DNA of 64,000 nucleotides from Saprospiraceae bacterium (GTDB lineage: Bacteria; Bacteroidota; Bacteroidia; Chitinophagales; Saprospiraceae): contig JADJJL010000006.1 in NCBI GenBank assembly GCA_016710265.1, positions 62,001-126,000 of the forward strand. Reading direction: 5' to 3'. The notes under the pieces are model-generated. The model saw only the letters and a list, made by a program, of their open reading frames with translations, had not been told where the DNA came from and ran no database searches. Within the stretch, counting starts at the first letter, position 1. Each line of letters starts with the position of its first letter. Below are positions 23,826 through 32,443 of the stretch, in pieces. Made by a program: the position numbers and the translations under genes.

Positions 23826-25856
23826 ATGAAAAATATATTTTTAAATTATAATCCGGACCAATATAAAATGTCCTTTTTGAAAATGTTTAAAAGCATACTT
23901 CTTTTAGTATGTTTTATTACTGCTTCACAAAGCAATGTCCAGGCACAAGAGTATAAGTACACTAGACCTAGCTTTTGGTTGGGTGTTGGAGGCGGAGCCA
24001 ATATTAATTTTCACAGAGGTTCAACTCAAAAATTAAATGAAAGCTTTACTTCACCGGTAGCATTCCACAATGGAAACACGGTAGGCCTATTTTTAGCTCC
24101 TTTGTTAGAGTATCAAGGTCCGGGAGGAATTGGTTTTATGTTACAGGTCGGATACGATAGCAGAAGAAGCATTTTCGAACAAGAGACCACCGTCTGCAAT
24201 TGCCCAGCAGATCTAAGTACAAATTTGAGCTACGTTACAGTAGAACCAAGTTTACGCATTGCGCCTTTTGGCCCGGGATTTTATTTGTACGCGGGTCCAA
24301 GATTGGCTTTTAATGTGGACAAATCATTTACCTATAAACTGGGTATAAATCCAGCTTATCCAAATCAACCTGCTACTCCTGATGTAGAAGGAGATTTAAG
24401 CGATATTAAAAATACTTTGATTTCTATGCAAGTAGGAGCTGGATATGACATCCCACTTAATTCACAAAACAATCGCTTCCAGGCTTTACTTTCTCCATTT
24501 GTAAGTTTTCAACCTTATTTTGGACAGTCACCACGTAGCATCGAAACATGGAACATCACCACTGTTAGAGTGGGCGCTGCTTTAAAGTTTGGTTTAGGAA
24601 CTAAAAATCCGATACCCTATATTGAGACTGGTATTATCGTACCTCCAGCGACCAGCGATGTGCGTTTTACAGTCGTTTCTCCTAAGAATATTCCGACCAT
24701 GCGTCGTGTCAGTGAAACTTTTCCATTGCGCAACTATGTGTTTTTTGATAAAGGATCCACTGCGATTCCTGATAGATATGTCTTGTTGAATAAAAACCAG
24801 ACTGCAGAATTTAAAGAAGAACAACTGGAGCAATTTAGTCCTAAAAAATTAGCAGGAAGATCCGAAAGGGAGATGACCGCATATTACAATTTACTCAACA
24901 TCATAGGAGATCGCCTTGCTAAGAATTCTTCTTCAGCCATTACTTTGGTTGGATCTACTGAGAATGGAGTTGACGAAGGGAAAGCTATGGCGGAATCTGT
25001 AAAAAAATATTTGACCGAAATATGGAATATCAATGGTTCCAGAATTACTGCGATAGGTAGAGTAGAACCTTTGGTTCCACATTTAAAACCTGGTGGTACT
25101 AAGGATGTTGAACTTTTGCTGGATGGTGACCGTAGAGTATCCATAGAAAGTAATTCTCCAGCCTTGTTGATGGAGTTTCAGACCGGAAAAGAAAATTTGA
25201 GGCCGGTGCAAATTATCGGTGTTCAGGAAGCACCTTTGGACAGTTATGTAAGCTTTAATGCTGACGGAGCGCGCAAAGCCTATACCTCCTGGAGATTGGA
25301 ATTGAAAGACGAAAATAACAGGGTTCAAAATTACGGACCTTACAACATCGATCAAGTTAGATTGCCAGGTAAAACCATCTTAGGTACACAACCCAAAGGA
25401 AAATATGTAGCTACTATGGTAGGTACCAAAGCAAATGGTAACATTGAAAGACAAAATGCCAATGTAGAAATGGTGCTTTGGACACCTCCGCAAAACGAAA
25501 TGGGCATGAGATACAGCGTCATTTACGAATTTGGAGAAGCCAAGGCCATCAATATTTATGAAAAGTACCTTCATACCGTATTGGTACCAAAAATCCCTGT
25601 AGGGTCTACCGTCATCATCCACGGTCACACTGATATCGTTGGTGATGAAGCATACAACGAGACCCTGTCTTTGGCACGTGCCAATGACGTAAGGACCATT
25701 TTAGAAGATGGATTAAAAGATGCAGGAAGAACGGATGTTAATTTTGTAGTACACGGAATGGGAGAGGACACTGGTGCCGCCCCATTTGACAATTCATACC
25801 CCGAAGAACGTGCGTATAATAGAACGGTGATTATCGATATTATACCAAAGAAGTAA
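23826..25856 (+). CDS. Large OmpA-family outer-membrane protein with N-terminal barrel
   Basis: A 676-aa protein. Signal peptide (ending N-V-Q-A-Q, near residue 39 from ATG 23826 or 25 from ATG 23868, which looks the better start). A barrel domain of about 220 residues follows (F-W-L-G-V-G-G-G-A-N-I-N-F, G-F-M-L-Q-V-G-Y). Then come two OmpA-like periplasmic segments: a degenerate one near 370-440 and a C-terminal one (about 560-670) with I-I-H-G-H-T-D-I-V-G and R-A-Y-N-R-T-V. It starts 13 bp after the DUF3494 gene, so they are co-transcribed. A peptidoglycan anchor at the outer membrane is likely. Confidence 0.83.
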   Translation: MKNIFLNYNPDQYKMSFLKMFKSILLLVCFITASQSNVQAQEYKYTRPSFWLGVGGGANINFHRGSTQKLNESFTSPVAFHNGNTVGLFLAPLLEYQGPGGIGFMLQVGYDSRRSIFEQETTVCNCPADLSTNLSYVTVEPSLRIAPFGPGFYLYAGPRLAFNVDKSFTYKLGINPAYPNQPATPDVEGDLSDIKNTLISMQVGAGYDIPLNSQNNRFQALLSPFVSFQPYFGQSPRSIETWNITTVRVGAALKFGLGTKNPIPYIETGIIVPPATSDVRFTVVSPKNIPTMRRVSETFPLRNYVFFDKGSTAIPDRYVLLNKNQTAEFKEEQLEQFSPKKLAGRSEREMTAYYNLLNIIGDRLAKNSSSAITLVGSTENGVDEGKAMAESVKKYLTEIWNINGSRITAIGRVEPLVPHLKPGGTKDVELLLDGDRRVSIESNSPALLMEFQTGKENLRPVQIIGVQEAPLDSYVSFNADGARKAYTSWRLELKDENNRVQNYGPYNIDQVRLPGKTILGTQPKGKYVATMVGTKANGNIERQNANVEMVLWTPPQNEMGMRYSVIYEFGEAKAINIYEKYLHTVLVPKIPVGSTVIIHGHTDIVGDEAYNETLSLARANDVRTILEDGLKDAGRTDVNFVVHGMGEDTGAAPFDNSYPEERAYNRTVIIDIIPKK

Positions 25857-25899
25857 GATTTTTATGTTTTAACGCGTGAAGTAGACGCGGTTTGTAGCT

Positions 25900-25940
25900 A
25901 TGTCGCTTTTGAAACAGTTCAAAGGCGACATTTTTATTTT
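25900..25940 (+). terminator. Strong rho-independent terminator
   Basis: ATGTCGC-t-TTTGAA pairs with TTCAAA-g-GCGACAT around ACAG, followed by TTTTATTTT. A near copy of the 3' arm alone (GTTCAAAGGGGACAT plus T-run) is at 26589-26609. Confidence 0.8.
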
Positions 25941-25968
25941 GGGAAAACCTAAGATCAAAAGTTAATAG

Positions 25969-25976
25969 TACCTTTG
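25969..25976 (+). promoter_or_regulatory. -7 box (TACCTTTG) of the interrupted antitoxin-like gene
   Basis: Matches TAnnTTTG 13 bp before ATG 25989. The promoter survives although the gene behind it carries two stops. Confidence 0.45.
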
Positions 25977-25988
25977 TTAGTCTAAAAA

Positions 25989-26225
25989 ATGAATAAAATG
26001 ACTCGAACAAAATTAGTAGAAAGTATAAATAATCTTGTCTAGTCTATTGAAGATGTTGATTTATTAGAATCATAATACGAGATGTTGGAAAATCATAAAT
26101 CATCAAAGCCTGGAGAATTGTGGGACACACCTACTCAGACTCAGAAAGATGAAATTTTATTAGCACAAGAAGAATCTGAAGTTGAATCGACTTTGATTCC
26201 AATAAAAAAAATATTCAACTTTTAA
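25989..26225 (+). pseudogene. Remnant of a small antitoxin-like protein with two in-frame stops
   Basis: From ATG 25989 the frame reads 78 codons to TAA 26223-26225, broken by TAG (26040-26042) and TAA (26073-26075). The encoded text (K-L-V-E-S-I-N-N-L-V, then D-V-D-L-L-E-S, then L-W-D-T-P-T-Q-T-Q-K-D-E-I-L-L-A-Q-E-E-S-E) resembles the short helical antitoxins of RelE/ParE-type modules in Bacteroidota, with a 'W-D-x-L-x-x-x-Q-K-x-x-I' core. No toxin gene follows; the next ORF is a membrane protein. Probably a decayed solitary antitoxin. The assignment is by pattern and tentative. Confidence 0.5.
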
Positions 26226-26240
26226 AACTAAAACATGCAG

Positions 26241-26537
26241 ATGAACAATATTTTGAAAGGGCTTATAGCTGGAACCATTTTTGGTTTAGTTTCAATCATT
26301 CCGATGTTTTTTATGACATTTGAAGATAAAACAAGAGCCATGTGCGCCTCGTTTATTAGCAGATTTGCGATCGGCTTTATCATCTTCAACTTGGAACTCC
26401 CCATTCCTAATTGGTTAAAAGGTGGGCTCGTAGGACTCGTTTTAAGTATACCTGATGCATTGGTTACAAAGCAGTATGCACCCATCCTGGGACTAGGTTT
26501 AATTGGCGGAATAGTCTGTGGAATCTTTGCAAAGTGA
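26241..26537 (+). CDS. Small multi-helix membrane protein of unknown function
   Basis: About 98 aa from ATG 26241 (ATG 26235 adds two residues). Three to four hydrophobic helices (G-L-I-A-G-T-I-F-G-L-V-S-I-I-P-M-F-F-M, F-A-I-G-F-I-I-F-N, L-V-G-L-V-L-S-I-P-D-A-L, G-L-G-L-I-G-G-I-V-C-G-I) with a short D-K-T-R loop. It has no enzyme motif. Glycine-rich helices and the location next to the envelope-stress cluster suggest a small integral protein; function unknown. Confidence 0.62.
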   Translation: MNNILKGLIAGTIFGLVSIIPMFFMTFEDKTRAMCASFISRFAIGFIIFNLELPIPNWLKGGLVGLVLSIPDALVTKQYAPILGLGLIGGIVCGIFAK

Positions 26538-26696
26538 GAAGGTAATTTGTGCCTGATATATTCTGACTGTTGTATATTGTTTTATAAAGTTCAAAGGGGA
26601 CATTTTTTTGAATATCCATTAGGTATATTTAATTAAATTGCAGCCACAATAAAGTAAATCGGAAATTCATTATAGTTAAATATCAATAAATACTGC

Positions 26697-27491
26697 ATGA
26701 ATAGGAGTGGAATACTATTATTGTACATTTTATTTCTTGGGTGTAAAGAGAAACAAAATTTTCCAATAGTTAGCCAAGAGCATAATTTTATAAGAGATCC
26801 ATACGATTCACTTATTTTGAAATATTATCAAGATAACTCGGATTTAAGTCAATCGTTTGATCATTTTTACAAAGATTCAATAAGTGATCAATATGCTTTC
26901 CTTTCACACTATTATAAAGAATTTGACACTTATTATTATAAAGATTCATTAAAATATACTGTTTACAATGGTCATAATGGATATGGAAGGGGATATTTGT
27001 TGGTAGTTGTCAATTTTAAAGATATTATATCAATCCTATTATTTGATAAGCATTTTTCTCATTATGAAGAAGAAGTAATTGGTTCTGAATTAACAAGAAT
27101 GCTTCCAGGAATTTCTGAGGATAAATATTATTTAAAAAATGATATAACAGCAAGAATCATCCATAAATTGATGCTTAGTTTAAATTGGTTCCGCCATTTT
27201 CAAATAGAGGATACCACCAAATTAAAAAATAAGTCTTTGGAAATTCAAAATTGGTACGCTGATAAGAAATTAAATCAAGACGACATAGAAATTAACCATT
27301 CTAAATATTTTTGGAAGAGATGGAATTCAATTCAAGACTCAATAATTAATTTTCGTCATCCTGGAAACCCAACCAATAAATACATTATTTACACAGATGA
27401 ATACTTGAAAATTTATATTTTAGGTATAACGGAAGATAAAATTACCTATGAATTTTTTAATCCAACCAATTATCGGCATTTGTATTTATAG
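26697..27491 (+). CDS. Hypothetical lipoprotein
   Basis: A 264-aa protein with a very short signal and lipobox L-F-L-G-C (Cys about 16). The mature part is rich in Tyr, Asp and Lys (Y-Y-K-E-F-D-T-Y-Y-Y-K), with one hydrophobic strand Y-L-L-V-V-V-N-F. No known family was recognised. It begins a low-GC accessory stretch of lipoproteins and membrane proteins and stands alone with large spacers on both sides. Confidence 0.6.
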   Translation: MNRSGILLLYILFLGCKEKQNFPIVSQEHNFIRDPYDSLILKYYQDNSDLSQSFDHFYKDSISDQYAFLSHYYKEFDTYYYKDSLKYTVYNGHNGYGRGYLLVVVNFKDIISILLFDKHFSHYEEEVIGSELTRMLPGISEDKYYLKNDITARIIHKLMLSLNWFRHFQIEDTTKLKNKSLEIQNWYADKKLNQDDIEINHSKYFWKRWNSIQDSIINFRHPGNPTNKYIIYTDEYLKIYILGITEDKITYEFFNPTNYRHLYL

Positions 27492-27716
27492 AAAGTTTTG
27501 TAGATGTTTTGGTATAATTTTATATATTGATTTGATTTAGACAGGTAATTATAGTTTTACAGAATTTTGATTGTATATAATTTTATGTAACTTAATTGAA
27601 TATTTATGGCGAATAATTTGTTTATTGATACATTATATGGTTAAACAATGAAACAATTCACTTTCGAAAATATTATTGAATATCTGAAATGTTAAATTAT
27701 TTTCCATTTTAATATT

Positions 27717-28472
27717 ATGCCAAAAATTAATATAAATATCTTGTGTTTTACTGCATTGATCTTAGTAGTTCTAGGCTGTAAAAAAGAGCCTAATGATAAT
27801 TTAAGTATTACATTGTCTCGCAATAAAGTTAATCAAAATTATATTGAAGGTCATTTTAATTTAGATAGTAACAAGTATTTTATCTCCATTCGAGATCGTA
27901 ATGGAAACAATAAGTTTCAAGATAAAAATGAGGATATAATTATGATTCGAAATGAAACCAATAAATTATTTGTTGCAGACATTCTTGAAAATGCTTCAGT
28001 TATGTTGATCAATGGAAAATTATATTCCTTTCAGCAACTCAATGATTCAATAGTAAATTTGACAGCTTCCCCTAATCCCAAATCTGATAGTATTCATCTA
28101 TTTGAATTAAATGACACAATGTTAAATCTAACATTGCATCATTTTAATAATGACAGTACTACCTTTTTATATGATGTAGTGGATCAAGTTTTTTGCGATT
28201 CTATTTTAATCTATATTTGGGAAACTCACTGCCCACCTTGTCGGAAAGATTTAGATAAATTTGTCGATATGGAGTCAGAAAATTTAAAGATCATCCATCT
28301 TTGTTTAAGCGACAATGCAGTGGAGGCAAATGAATTAATGTCTAGGAAAAGTTATAAGCCATTTTTTACAGGTTATATTGATGTATTGGATAAATCAAAA
28401 GTCTATTGCATTGGCTTTCCTACTAAATTTTATATCAACAAAGATAAATATATTACAAAGTACTTTTTCTAA
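27717..28472 (+). CDS. Lipoprotein with C-terminal thioredoxin-like domain (CPPC)
   Basis: A 251-aa lipoprotein (lipobox V-V-L-G-C, Cys about 21). The first ~130 mature residues are an uncharacterised beta-rich region with an EF-hand-like D-R-N-G-N-N-K-F-Q-D-K-N-E-D. The C-terminal part has the thioredoxin strand I-L-I-Y-I-W-E-T-H-C-P-P-C-R-K (Cys 172 and 175) and a cis-Pro-like G-F-P-T-K-F-Y-I. This is a TlpA/ResA-type layout for periplasmic thiol chemistry. The domain is short at the end, which may mean a trimmed fold. Confidence 0.72.
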   Translation: MPKININILCFTALILVVLGCKKEPNDNLSITLSRNKVNQNYIEGHFNLDSNKYFISIRDRNGNNKFQDKNEDIIMIRNETNKLFVADILENASVMLINGKLYSFQQLNDSIVNLTASPNPKSDSIHLFELNDTMLNLTLHHFNNDSTTFLYDVVDQVFCDSILIYIWETHCPPCRKDLDKFVDMESENLKIIHLCLSDNAVEANELMSRKSYKPFFTGYIDVLDKSKVYCIGFPTKFYINKDKYITKYFF

Positions 28473-28521
28473 TTAGACCATTAATACACACTATTATGAT
28501 ATTGCAATTTCCTTCTTTACA

Positions 28522-28579
28522 GCGAATATCTTAATTATTCGCCGTATATTTGCGGTGAATAATTGGTTTATTTACCGCA
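28522..28579 (+). promoter_or_regulatory. Promoter with two flanking palindromes (candidate operator) of the 28612 gene
   Basis: A -7 box TATATTTG (28545-28552) is bracketed by palindrome 1, GCGAATA...TATTCGC (28522-28542), and palindrome 2, GCGGTGAATAA...TTATTTACCGC (28552-28579, one mismatch). Both arms share a GCG(GT)GAATA core. A weaker relative, GCGAATAA-tttg-TTTATTGA, is at 27609. Confidence 0.55.
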
Positions 28580-28611
28580 AAATGGTAAAAATAGTAACTA
28601 AAATTTATTTA

Positions 28612-29181
28612 ATGAACAATCCACATTTCAATCAATTCTTGACTATCCTATTTGTATCACTTTCCATCTCTTTGGGAGGACAATCACAGATTAATAAAAA
28701 GTTGAATTATGGAGTGGGAATCGGACTTAGTTGGAACAACGTATTTAATCATTTAGCAGGTGCAAAATTTGATCCAAGAATATCCCCGATTTTAATTACA
28801 ACAAATGTCCAATATATTTTTGATAGAAGATGGACCGTGCTTTCTGAGTTGGATTATATTCATAAAGGTCCATTGAATCATGATATTAATTATCTTGTTT
28901 TGTCTGTTCTCCCCAAATTTAAAGTGTTTTCAAATCCAAATATTTCTTTATTAGCAGGACCTTATATGGGATATTTGTTTCGATATAAAGCACGTGGTAT
29001 CATTAGCACTTCGGATCGAATTAAAAAGTATGATGTGGGAATGGATGCAGGAATTCATTATTCAAAGAGAATAAATGAAAATTTCAATATATTCATTTCG
29101 CCCAGGGTGGAGTTAGGCTTGATCATTTTTTCTCAATCTCAGCATATTTCGTATCAACTTAGAGCTGGAGTTGAATTTTGA
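28612..29181 (+). CDS. Outer-membrane beta-barrel protein (PorT-like)
   Basis: 189 aa from ATG 28612, giving signal peptide N-Q-F-L-T-I-L-F-V-S-L-S-I-S-L-G-G-Q-S-Q. The frame is open from GTG 28555, inside the palindromic promoter, and another ATG is at 28582. Barrel strands follow (Y-G-V-G-I-G-L-S-W-N-N-V-F, I-S-L-L-A-G-P-Y-M-G-Y-L-F) and a final strand Y-Q-L-R-A-G-V-E-F. It is monocistronic, behind a promoter with paired palindromes, so it is probably controlled by a dedicated repressor. Ligand unknown. Confidence 0.75.
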   Translation: MNNPHFNQFLTILFVSLSISLGGQSQINKKLNYGVGIGLSWNNVFNHLAGAKFDPRISPILITTNVQYIFDRRWTVLSELDYIHKGPLNHDINYLVLSVLPKFKVFSNPNISLLAGPYMGYLFRYKARGIISTSDRIKKYDVGMDAGIHYSKRINENFNIFISPRVELGLIIFSQSQHISYQLRAGVEF

Positions 29182-29238
29182 TTTACATAGCTAAAAGTAG
29201 ATTAGTTATATTTGTAATGATAAGTATACATTTTGTAA

Positions 29239-29270
29239 AGACTTTCAGCCCATTTGGTGTTGAAAGGTCT
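29239..29270 (+). terminator. Weak terminator-like hairpin
   Basis: AGAC-TTTCA pairs with TGAAA-G-GTCT with one bulge; the following sequence is only moderately T-rich. Downstream of the 28612 gene. Confidence 0.4.
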
Positions 29271-29319
29271 GGGATTTATTAGCAATTTTAATTGAGTTTA
29301 TTAATCTAATAATATTTTT

Positions 29320-29327
29320 TACCTTTG
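29320..29327 (+). promoter_or_regulatory. -7 box (TACCTTTG) upstream of the 29400 gene
   Basis: Exact TAnnTTTG match, 72 bp before ATG 29400, implying a leader of about 65 nt. Confidence 0.5.
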
Positions 29328-29399
29328 TTTTGCAGTTACTTTAGAAGAGGGGATGCTGAAAACCTTACAGAGTAAGCAGTAATTGAAAATGATAAAAAA

Positions 29400-30029
29400 A
29401 TGAAAATTAATTTATCTGTTCCTAAAAGGGTTCCGAAGGTTAAATTACCACCCGTTAATCTTAATTCTTCTTACAAGCCACCACTGGATTTTGCCGCAGA
29501 AGAATGGTTGAATTCATTAAACAAGCTTAATTTGGAAATCCCGCAGGCTATTAAAGACAAGGTAGATTTAGCTAGCAGAACGGTCCGCTTGAGTTTGAAT
29601 CATGGAATTGAACAGACAGAACAAGGGCCTATGTATTTGGCCTTATTTCCTCCCAATTCCTGTGATTTTTTCAATAATGAAGTTACTTTTGAAGCCGAAA
29701 ATGCTGGCTCTTTCCCGATAGGACCTTTGGTTACTTTTGGCGGAGCACTCTGGGTAATGCTTCCCATTGGAAAACTATACACAGTTGATATTGCAGTGCA
29801 ATCGAAAAAGAAAAATACGTATTTTCATATTGGGGTTAGGTACAAGGATTTTAGTGATGAATATACCATTGAGAGCAAAGAGAGCGGACAGCACCTTAGC
29901 TTTACGGTGGATACCACACAAAGCGAATTCTATGGAATAGACGTCGTCAATATGCACAGCGACCGAAAACGTTTGTTAAGGCATAAAGATTGGATTTTTT
30001 ATTATGTGACCATTGTAAGATTGGATTAG
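29400..30029 (+). CDS. Hypothetical cytosolic protein
   Basis: 209 aa, no signal peptide. A proline-rich N-terminus (P-K-R-V-P-K-V-K-L-P-P-V) precedes a short helix and a mainly beta C-terminal part (L-W-V-M-L-P-I-G-K-L-Y-T-V-D-I-A-V, T-Y-F-H-I-G-V-R-Y-K). No family recognised. It is the first of four genes in the same direction up to 32345, with gaps of 50-100 bp or overlaps, but no functional link is evident. Confidence 0.55.
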   Translation: MKINLSVPKRVPKVKLPPVNLNSSYKPPLDFAAEEWLNSLNKLNLEIPQAIKDKVDLASRTVRLSLNHGIEQTEQGPMYLALFPPNSCDFFNNEVTFEAENAGSFPIGPLVTFGGALWVMLPIGKLYTVDIAVQSKKKNTYFHIGVRYKDFSDEYTIESKESGQHLSFTVDTTQSEFYGIDVVNMHSDRKRLLRHKDWIFYYVTIVRLD

Positions 30030-30133
30030 AAGGCTTGGATGAATGGTGGTTTAATTTGGACAGGGATACACACTAATTTGTCAACTTTTCTTATTAAAAA
30101 CCGTTAATAGGCATTCGAAAATGACTTCCTTGG

Positions 30134-30817
30134 ATGAATGACTTTTATAAACAGGCCCTATTTCTCCAATGGATTGAAGCAATCCTCCTCTTGGCTATTG
30201 GATTTTGTCCCGCACTTGTCATCATTGAGTTAAGCTATACTCATGCCTTTTTTAGTTTACTTTTCCCGTTTTATATACCGATTGGACAATTTTCTGCCAC
30301 ACCATTTTTTAAATTAACAGGTATTTATACTTATTATTCACCCATGTTAATTGGCTATATGGCAAACAACATTCAAATTGATTTACACAGTGGTGGCAGT
30401 TTCGATTATTTATTTGTAATGAGAAAATACAAAGTTGGAATTGAATTAAGAAATCGCTTATTGATTTATCATTTGGAGGGTTTGTTAAATATTATTGGCC
30501 AAATAGAAAATGGATCCATCCAGAAGACTGTAAAAATATCAGGAACTTCTTATTTCTTTAATGAACGGACATTAAACAAATTTGGATTTGACTTAAAGCG
30601 TCCAAGCTTGTTTTATAGAATTAACCTATTTGCAAATGCAATTGACTTGATTTGGATGTATTCAGTTTCTCAAGGAAGGTTCTCTATTCCAAAAATATGG
30701 AGAGCAAGGGAAGCCAGTATTACAGGGAGTCAATTAATTGAAAATAAGAATTTCATTGAGGACCTATATTTAAAAATGAATTCAAAATTAGAAAATACTC
30801 CAACCAAATGCAATTAA
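30134..30817 (+). CDS. Hypothetical membrane-associated protein
   Basis: 227 aa. Two hydrophobic segments near the start (A-I-L-L-L-A-I-G-F-C-P-A-L-V-I-I and F-S-L-L-F-P-F-Y-I-P-I) are followed by a soluble part with basic and aromatic stretches and no known motif. Its last 10 bp overlap the DUF3267 gene (start 30808), so the two are translationally coupled and likely work together at the membrane. Confidence 0.55.
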   Translation: MNDFYKQALFLQWIEAILLLAIGFCPALVIIELSYTHAFFSLLFPFYIPIGQFSATPFFKLTGIYTYYSPMLIGYMANNIQIDLHSGGSFDYLFVMRKYKVGIELRNRLLIYHLEGLLNIIGQIENGSIQKTVKISGTSYFFNERTLNKFGFDLKRPSLFYRINLFANAIDLIWMYSVSQGRFSIPKIWRAREASITGSQLIENKNFIEDLYLKMNSKLENTPTKCN

Positions 30818-31434
30818 AACCTGACGAGTTAATCCAAAATCACTATGTTCTACTTGACAATTTAGGGCATAAGGAATTGGTGCCATTTATCAGAACCTAT
30901 CTCAAGAAAAGAACCAAATATACTTTTATTTATTACCTTAGTAATTTGATTTTAATATTTCTGGTTGGATATTTATTTTTGAAGGGGTTTAATTCACCAG
31001 AATATAAACTTGGTTCGCGATTTACTTATTTTTCCTACGGACTAGCCATCGCATTTGCATTGATTCCTTTGCATGAATTCATTCATGTGTTGGCTTACAA
31101 ATCTCAAGGTGCCAAAAATACTTCCTATGATGTTCACCTTAAGAAATTATATTTTATGGCCCTTGCAGACAAATTTGTAATCAATAAGAAAGAATTTGAA
31201 ATAGTAGCTTTAGCTCCATTTGTTTCTATTTCCACTGTATTGATCATTCTTTATTTTGTAGTACCATCTAATTGGAATATAACCATCATGGGTGTTTTAT
31301 TGGCCCATACTGCTATGTGTTCTGGTGACTTTGGTCTGTTGAGTTATTTTGAATTTAACAAAGAGAAAAATGTGGTAAGCTACGATGATGTGGAGAATAA
31401 AATTTCTTACTTTTATGCAAAACTTGATAAATAG
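30808..31434 (+). CDS. DUF3267 putative membrane zinc metallopeptidase
   Basis: 208 aa with four or five transmembrane helices and the zincin motif H-E-F-I-H (His89, Glu90, His93), followed by V-L-A-Y-K. DUF3267 proteins are integral-membrane proteases of the site-2-type architecture with unknown substrates. Helices are near 39-57, 72-92, 130-150 and 155-175. It overlaps the upstream gene by 10 bp, which makes that protein a candidate partner or substrate. Confidence 0.75.
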   Translation: MQLKPDELIQNHYVLLDNLGHKELVPFIRTYLKKRTKYTFIYYLSNLILIFLVGYLFLKGFNSPEYKLGSRFTYFSYGLAIAFALIPLHEFIHVLAYKSQGAKNTSYDVHLKKLYFMALADKFVINKKEFEIVALAPFVSISTVLIILYFVVPSNWNITIMGVLLAHTAMCSGDFGLLSYFEFNKEKNVVSYDDVENKISYFYAKLDK

Positions 31435-31487
31435 TAATAACATTATTTCTAAGCATTGGTTATATCTCATATTTATTATAATTTGTT

Positions 31488-32345
31488 ATGAAAAAACTAA
31501 AACTCTTATTTATTTTATTTTATGGATTAACACCGTTTTTATTTTCCCAATCGACGAATGATCGGATCAAGGTTTATTTGCTTGGCACTTTTCATTTTGC
31601 CCAAACAGATTCTAGCTATGATGTCTTGTCAGAAAAGAATCAAAAAAGTATTTCCAAATTATGTGAGATTATTAAAATACAGAGACCTGATAAAGTATTT
31701 ATAGAAAGAATGCCTGATTTTGAATATCAAAACAAAATGGACAGTTTCTATCAAGCGTTTAAATTAGGTGATTCCAGAAATCGACGTAATGAAATTTGGC
31801 AAGTTGCATTTAGAGTAGCGAGAGATCTAAACCATAAAACAATCTACAGTTGTGACCATCCTGGACAATACGGTTTTTTGTATTCTCAAATTGAAGAATA
31901 TGCAAGCAACCATCAGCAGACAGACCTATTAAATGGAAAAGGAAATGGAATCACCAATCCTGTATCAAGCCTAATCAATGAAGATTCGCTATTGTTTCAT
32001 TCTGATTTATTAGATTATATGAGATGGCTCAACTCTAAAAAAGTTCAACAGTCTTCCCATGCTCATTATATCAGTGTTTATCCTCAATTGGGAAATACAA
32101 ATGTTTTTTTTTATGACTCTTACTATTTTTTAGGTTCTGACCTTACCGTTGATTGGTATAGAAGAAATATAAAGATATACTCCAAAATGATTGCACAACT
32201 AGACTATAAAGAAGAAGCAATTTTTCTAATCATGGGCAATGACCATATTCCAATTATCAGACATCTTTTTGAAAGCAATCCATATTTTGAAGTTATGGAT
32301 ACAGAAAATTGGCTTGGAAAAACCAAGATTAGAATGAAGCAGTAG
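31488..32345 (+). CDS. DUF5694 (TraB/TIKI-like) exported protein
   Basis: 285 aa with a signal peptide (about 1-20, ending F-L-F-S-Q). It has the DUF5694 opening V-Y-L-L-G-T-F-H-F, then D-K-V-F-I-E-R-M-P, a central H-P-G-Q-Y-G-F and the late I-M-G-N-D-H-I-P-I-I segment. The G-T-x-H and G-x-x-H elements recall TIKI/TraB-type metalloproteins, but activity for DUF5694 is not established. It follows the zincin gene by 53 bp. Confidence 0.75.
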   Translation: MKKLKLLFILFYGLTPFLFSQSTNDRIKVYLLGTFHFAQTDSSYDVLSEKNQKSISKLCEIIKIQRPDKVFIERMPDFEYQNKMDSFYQAFKLGDSRNRRNEIWQVAFRVARDLNHKTIYSCDHPGQYGFLYSQIEEYASNHQQTDLLNGKGNGITNPVSSLINEDSLLFHSDLLDYMRWLNSKKVQQSSHAHYISVYPQLGNTNVFFYDSYYFLGSDLTVDWYRRNIKIYSKMIAQLDYKEEAIFLIMGNDHIPIIRHLFESNPYFEVMDTENWLGKTKIRMKQ

Positions 32346-32415
32346 ATTTTATTTTAAATATATAGTTGTAATGACCTCGCTCTAAATTATTCCTAAGCCA
32401 TTTTTCAGAAATCCG

Positions 32416-32423
32416 TACTTTTG
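32416..32423 (+). promoter_or_regulatory. -7 box (TACTTTTG)
   Basis: Exact TAnnTTTG match 20 bp before ATG 32444. Confidence 0.5.
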
Positions 32424-32443
32424 TTTAAATTTTGGATGCTTAT

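Noticed and set aside
28555..28611. Start of the 28612 outer-membrane protein at GTG 28555
   Set aside because: The GTG lies in the palindrome downstream of the -7 box and the extra residues spoil the signal peptide; ATG 28612 gives a proper one.
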